Positions 4,852 through 7,751 of a stretch of DNA of 7,751 bases are shown here, piece by piece (position 1 is the first letter of the stretch; the number at the start of each line of letters is the position of its first letter). Made by a program: the position numbers and the translations under genes. The DNA is from an uncultured Prevotella sp. (lineage in GTDB: Bacteria > Bacteroidota > Bacteroidia > Bacteroidales > Bacteroidaceae): assembly GCA_900556795.1 (NCBI GenBank), contig USQD01000086.1, positions 1 through 7,751 of the forward strand, written 5' to 3'. The notes under the pieces were generated by a model, which did not search any database, was not told where the DNA came from, and saw nothing but the letters and a program-made list of their open reading frames with translations.

Positions 4852-6376
4852 TGTAGCCGGAAAGCAAAACCAGCGTAATCAGCAAGCCGGAGATGAAGAC
4901 GAAAAGGTCGGAAAGGGGACCTAAGAATGGAGAATAGCATCTTCCCACGTGAAGCTCTAAAGCCACATTCCAAAGTGACATGGGGGTGGCAGAAAGCAAC
5001 TCTGGGGTAGATGCTGTTTCACCTAAGCTCGCCCCTTTGCTATAATCGAAAACCACTTCTTTTCCTCCAAAGAAGTCCTTGGAATAACCGCTGACCAAAG
5101 AACTGGAAATCGGAATCATCGATTTTCCTTGGTTGACTTTCCCTGTGAAATAATCCACAATCAGGTTCTTTTCCGGATTCCAACGGAACATACCGCTGAA
5201 TGATCCTATCAGCCAATCACCCTTGCCATCACTCTCGAAAACATTCACTCCCATCGGACTTACCTTTGGTGTCTTCTCCTTATTTAATAAGATAGGTTTA
5301 TGCTGGAAATGCTCATCTACTCGCAGAAAACCTTCTGATGTGGAAACAAGCCAGTTGCCCTCTGTTGCATCCCATCGGATAGCGCGAAGTTTATCGTGCC
5401 AGACATTTCCATCCTTCACCTTTTCTGTGGTTTTGTTCATTGCCAGAGGTATCATCAAAGGTGGTCGGAGACACATTCCTGTTATCGCTAGCCAGAGCGT
5501 AAGGATGATGGTGGCATATCCCAGCTTGTTATGCCATTTGGCATGGAAAACCATCTGTTTGCCAAGCTTCATCATTCTTTCTCTTGCCTGTAATCTCTTC
5601 TGTCTGCGGATACGGTAAGGAAGAATGAAAAGGATGATGCCCGTTATCGAAAGGATGATAAGTACGATGGCGATGGCATCCACCACCAATCTTCCGGCTA
5701 ATCCGAAGAAAGCACCGCTATGCAGGTTCCAAACGGTCTTGAAAAGTGTAACTTCCGGAACAAAACCTTCTGGTTGACCGATGATTTTGCGGGTAACATT
5801 CGTCTTTTCGCTGATCGCATCCCTCTTTTCGTTGGCTGCATCCGTCTTCTTTTCGGATATTTCATAAACGGCAGAACGGGTTATGGCGATGATGCTTGTG
5901 CTGTCTTTGGTCAATGTAATGTCAGCGATACGCTCATCATTATCAGCGAGTGGAAACATCTTCCATTCTTTTCCATCAAAGCGATATACATCCATCATGG
6001 CTGCACACCAGATTTCTCCGTTTTTCGTCTGTATCATGTTGCGGATATTCCTGCCATCCACGTTCTTGGGTAATCCCTTATTAAAGTCTTTCCAGGTTTT
6101 CATCTCTGCATCGGTAAGCCATACGCCACCATAACCATACGCCAGAATGGAATCATCAGATGTCTTGATAGAACCCTTGATGATGCCGTTGTTGAAATCC
6201 TTGATATGATAAGCTGATGGCATCAGACTTCTGCTTACTTCACAACCGGCGAATAGCTGGCGATGATTCAGAATAATGCCTGATACGCAGAATACCAACA
6301 TGAATACTGACAGTACAAGTCCGAACCAACGATGGTATTTCTTCCAAGTAAAATGTTTCTTCTTTTTATCTCTCAT
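4796..6376 (-). CDS. PepSY_TM-type inner-membrane protein with propeller-like periplasmic repeats
   Basis: This 526-residue protein has four predicted membrane helices, at about 18-38, 228-253, 285-311 and 488-511. It shows the PepSY-associated pattern of His residues near the helices: KYHRWFG (His15), NHR (His38), NLHSG (His219), AKWHNKLG (His278, His282) and ELHVGR (His476). Family members are often linked to iron or heme uptake and to membrane reduction. The two large loops contain short sheet-like repeats of the type 'xGxIWxAxxxxVYRFDGxxW', resembling propeller blades, rather than a recognisable PepSY domain. A TTG at 6403 could extend the frame, but it lies inside the -7 box, so the ATG at 6376 is the real start. 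The C-terminal tail is basic. It overlaps the convergent MetE-like gene. Electron transfer or heme binding is inference. Confidence 0.88.
   Translation of the reverse strand: MRDKKKKHFTWKKYHRWFGLVLSVFMLVFCVSGIILNHRQLFAGCEVSRSLMPSAYHIKDFNNGIIKGSIKTSDDSILAYGYGGVWLTDAEMKTWKDFNKGLPKNVDGRNIRNMIQTKNGEIWCAAMMDVYRFDGKEWKMFPLADNDERIADITLTKDSTSIIAITRSAVYEISEKKTDAANEKRDAISEKTNVTRKIIGQPEGFVPEVTLFKTVWNLHSGAFFGLAGRLVVDAIAIVLIILSITGIILFILPYRIRRQKRLQARERMMKLGKQMVFHAKWHNKLGYATIILTLWLAITGMCLRPPLMIPLAMNKTTEKVKDGNVWHDKLRAIRWDATEGNWLVSTSEGFLRVDEHFQHKPILLNKEKTPKVSPMGVNVFESDGKGDWLIGSFSGMFRWNPEKNLIVDYFTGKVNQGKSMIPISSSLVSGYSKDFFGGKEVVFDYSKGASLGETASTPELLSATPMSLWNVALELHVGRCYSPFLGPLSDLFVFISGLLITLVLLSGYIILHRRKKKSPKLPRKSL
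5798..5855 (-). repeat. Degenerate short tandem repeat encoding a charged linker
   Basis: Three related units on the plus strand, ATTCGTCTTTTCG, GCATCCCTCTTTTCG and GCATCCGTCTTCTTTTCG, follow one another. In the PepSY_TM protein they encode a Lys/Glu/Asp-rich linker at about residues 174-194 (SEKKTDAANEKRD, then SEKTNVTRK), between the first periplasmic loop and the second membrane helix. This looks like an expanded hydrophilic hinge. Confidence 0.5.
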
Positions 6377-6400
6377 TTTTGTAATTCTATAATTGGAGTG

Positions 6401-6431
6401 CAAAGGTAAGAAGATTTATGGAATTCTGCAA
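6401..6431 (-). promoter_or_regulatory. Promoter of the PepSY_TM gene (TTG-N20-TACCTTTG)
   Basis: On the minus strand, TTG (6429-6431), 20 bp, then TACCTTTG (6401-6408) matches the Bacteroidota consensus. Transcription should start near 6396, leaving only about 20 nt before the ATG at 6376. This fixes that start and excludes the in-frame TTG at 6403. No Fur-type palindrome was noticed. Confidence 0.8.
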
Positions 6432-6504
6432 TACCCAAAAATAATGATTTAGGATGCTTCTGTTTTTTCTAATCTTTAGTTTCTTCACATTTTCACTAAA
6501 AAAG

Positions 6505-6536
6505 TTTGGTGATTTCGTGATTTACTAGTAACTTTG
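6505..6536 (+). promoter_or_regulatory. greA: Promoter of greA (TTTG-N20-TAACTTTG)
   Basis: TTTG at 6505-6508, exactly 20 bp, then TAACTTTG at 6529-6536 is a full match to the -33/-7 consensus. The start site should be near 6541, giving a leader of about 55 nt that is almost entirely A-rich before the ATG at 6596. The other part of this spacer (6409-6504) shows nothing beyond the divergent PepSY_TM promoter. Confidence 0.88.
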
Positions 6537-6595
6537 CACCCCGAAATTAAAAATCATCATCATCAAGAACAAAAAGAAAATAGAAAATAAGAAAA

Positions 6596-7060
6596 ATGGA
6601 ATATATGTCTCAAGAAGGCTACGATGAGCTCGTGGCCGAACTTCAACACATGGTAAACGTAGAGTTGCCTGCCGTACGCGATGCGATTGCTGAGGCTCGC
6701 GACAAGGGTGATCTCAGCGAGAATTTCGAGTATCATGCTGCCAAGCGTGAGCAGGGCAAACTGTTGAGCCGCATCAGCTTCAAGCAGAAGGTTTTGGAGA
6801 ATGCCCGTGTCATTGACAAGTCTCGATTGAAGAGTGATACCGTTGGCTTGCTGAGCAAGATTAAGATTACCAATCTCGCCAACAAGTGCAGCATGAGTTA
6901 TGTTATCGTAAATCCTCACGAGGCTGATTTGCATAGTGGAAAAATCTCTATCAAGTCGCCTATCGCCAAGGCCCTTCTGGGTAAGAAGGCTGGTGATGAG
7001 GTAATGGTTAAGGTGCCAGCCGGCTTGCTCAAATTCCGCCTGGATAGTGTTGAGTTATAA
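6596..7060 (+). CDS. greA: Transcription elongation factor GreA
   Basis: This 154-residue protein has the normal GreA length. The N-terminal coiled coil (about 5-75) carries the acidic tip GDLSENFEYHAAK (38-50), with Asp39 and Glu42 in the positions that hold the catalytic magnesium in the RNA polymerase secondary channel. The FKBP-like C-terminal domain (about 80-154) includes the signature SPIAKALLGKKAGDE (121-135). The protein stimulates cleavage of the nascent RNA in backtracked polymerase and acts in the cytoplasm. The start at ATG 6596 (MEYMSQEGYDEL) fits other Bacteroidota GreA N-termini; the ATG three codons later is an unlikely alternative. It has its own consensus promoter and ends at a strong terminator, so it is probably transcribed alone. 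Confidence 0.97.
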   Translation: MEYMSQEGYDELVAELQHMVNVELPAVRDAIAEARDKGDLSENFEYHAAKREQGKLLSRISFKQKVLENARVIDKSRLKSDTVGLLSKIKITNLANKCSMSYVIVNPHEADLHSGKISIKSPIAKALLGKKAGDEVMVKVPAGLLKFRLDSVEL

Positions 7061-7077
7061 TGTATTATTTAAAAGGA

Positions 7078-7127
7078 AAACTCCCGATAATTTGAAACTA
7101 ATCAAATTATCGGGAGTTTCTCTTTTT
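7078..7127. terminator. Bidirectional terminator between greA and the MutS-like gene
   Basis: A perfect 18-bp stem AAACTCCCGATAATTTGA (7078-7095) pairs with its exact complement at 7102-7119 around a 6-nt loop, AACTAA. On the plus strand it is followed by CTCTTTTTATT (five T's at 7123-7127). On the minus strand it is followed by TTCCTTTTAAAT. It lies 17 nt after the greA stop and just after the stop of the convergent gene, so it can serve both. Confidence 0.93.
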
Positions 7128-7130
7128 ATT

Positions 7131-7751
7131 CTAATATTTCTCCAAAATCTTATTCAGCAAGAAGGTGGCATTCTGGTTTCTTGCCACACCCTTCTGTATC
7201 TTATAAGTATAGGTAACATCTGTGCCCAAATCTATCTCGAAACAATAGTTGTGGAATTTGCCTGATGCATCATTCTCCATCTTGGAAAGTTCCAAATCGT
7301 GGGTCGCAATGATACCGCTTACTGGCTGCTTGGCGATGGCTTCTAGGAACTTTCTCGAACCATTCAGCTTATCCAACGAATTCGTTCCTTTCAGAATCTC
7401 ATCCAGAATAATCAGCGTTCGGAGTGATTCCTTATTGCCCGCTATACTTTCCTTGCAGAACTTGCCCTCTGCACTTTCCTTGCAGAACTTCAGAAGTTCC
7501 TCCAATCTGATCAATTCTGCATTGAAATAAGAGATGCCGTGCGTCAAATCATCGGTGGTTCTCATGCTCGAGAACAATCTGAAACGGGAAATCTTCAGTT
7601 GATCCGCAAATACCGGCATACCCGCCATTGCTAGGATATAGTTCACGCCCAGCGAACGGAGGAAGGTACTCTTTCCCGCCATGTTGGCTCCGGTGATGAT
7701 ATAATAGTTGTCGTCCTTGATGGTGAAATCGTTCTTCACCGCCTTGGCACC
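7131..7751 (-). CDS. MutS-family ATPase, C-terminal ATPase domain (5' part beyond window)
   Basis: The frame is open to the right edge (first residues Gly-Ala-Lys-Ala-Val-Lys-Asn), so this is the last 206 residues of a longer protein; the GTG at 7737-7739 is internal. Residue numbers count from the window edge. It shows a Walker A motif GANMAGKST (21-29), the conserved LRSLGVNYILAMAGMPV stretch, the signature TTDDLTHGISYFNAEL (65-80), Walker B LIILDE (113-118) and an H-loop THDLEL. Canonical MutS normally has GPNM in Walker A. The Ala here, the short C-terminus and the lack of a Smr domain suggest one of the MutS-like paralogues of Bacteroidota rather than MutS or MutS2. ATPase activity is likely; a mismatch-repair role is uncertain. 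A 9-residue duplication lies before Walker B. Confidence 0.9.
   Translation of the reverse strand, partial: GAKAVKNDFTIKDDNYYIITGANMAGKSTFLRSLGVNYILAMAGMPVFADQLKISRFRLFSSMRTTDDLTHGISYFNAELIRLEELLKFCKESAEGKFCKESIAGNKESLRTLIILDEILKGTNSLDKLNGSRKFLEAIAKQPVSGIIATHDLELSKMENDASGKFHNYCFEIDLGTDVTYTYKIQKGVARNQNATFLLNKILEKY
7437..7490 (-). repeat. In-frame 27-bp tandem duplication in the MutS-like gene
   Basis: Two adjacent 27-bp units (7464-7490 and 7437-7463) encode KFCKESAEG and KFCKESIAG. The first 18 bp of each unit, ACTTTCCTTGCAGAACTT on the plus strand, are identical. They lie between the HGISYFNAEL signature and Walker B, where MutS proteins usually have only a short linker. The identity of the DNA suggests a fairly recent duplication or slippage event. 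Confidence 0.85.

Noticed and set aside
6377..6403. TTG start giving a 9-residue longer PepSY_TM protein
   Set aside because: The TTG lies inside the predicted -7 box TACCTTTG (6401-6408), so it would not be in the mRNA. The ATG at 6376 starts a normal N-terminus.
7131..7739. Complete 202-residue protein starting at GTG 7739
   Set aside because: The frame continues to the window edge with residues typical of the MutS segment before Walker A, so the GTG encodes an internal Val.
1..7751. Mobile element, CRISPR array or defence island
   Set aside because: No transposase, integrase, regularly spaced repeats or cas-like proteins were seen. Apart from the short repeats described, the window looks like ordinary chromosomal backbone.

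Overview
The window looks like the end of a metagenome or draft-genome contig from a Bacteroidota bacterium, most likely Prevotella/Segatella-like (P. copri group). This rests on the protein families (DUF3810-like, Spy/CpxP-like, PepSY_TM, GreA, MutS-like) and on repeated -7 boxes of the Bacteroidota form TAnnTTTG ahead of genes. The genus is an inference. Bases 1-56 are not biological: they match the Illumina P5/TruSeq universal adapter.

Layout, left to right. Adapter (1-56). A secreted Spy/CpxP-like protein (+), closed by a hairpin terminator. A convergent membrane DUF3810-type protein with an HEFAH metalloprotease-like motif (-). A divergent 34-codon gene (+) with its own -7 box, a full Shine-Dalgarno sequence and a terminator. 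A two-gene operon on the minus strand, lrp/asnC-type regulator then secreted M15 zinc peptidase. A divergent MetE-C-terminal-like methyltransferase (+). A PepSY_TM membrane protein (-), whose 3' end overlaps the methyltransferase gene by 56 bp. greA (+). A bidirectional terminator. The ATPase end of a MutS-family protein (-), which runs off the right edge.

The best regulatory signal is the 225-bp spacer between the Lrp-type regulator and the methyltransferase. It holds two 15/15 matches to the E. coli Lrp consensus YAGHAWATTWTDCTR and two 12/15 matches. Their centres (3511, 3531, 3552, 3574) lie 20, 21 and 22 bp apart, about two helical turns each. The boxes cover the lrp leader, the edge of the lrp -7 box and the -33 element of the methyltransferase promoter. 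This suggests that the regulator controls both itself and the methyltransferase through a phased, DNA-wrapping operator.

The second point of interest is the 34-residue gene at 1960-2064. A strong Shine-Dalgarno sequence is unusual in this phylum, and the gene appears to be transcribed alone as an RNA of about 280 nt. No mobile element, CRISPR array, rRNA or tRNA was seen.
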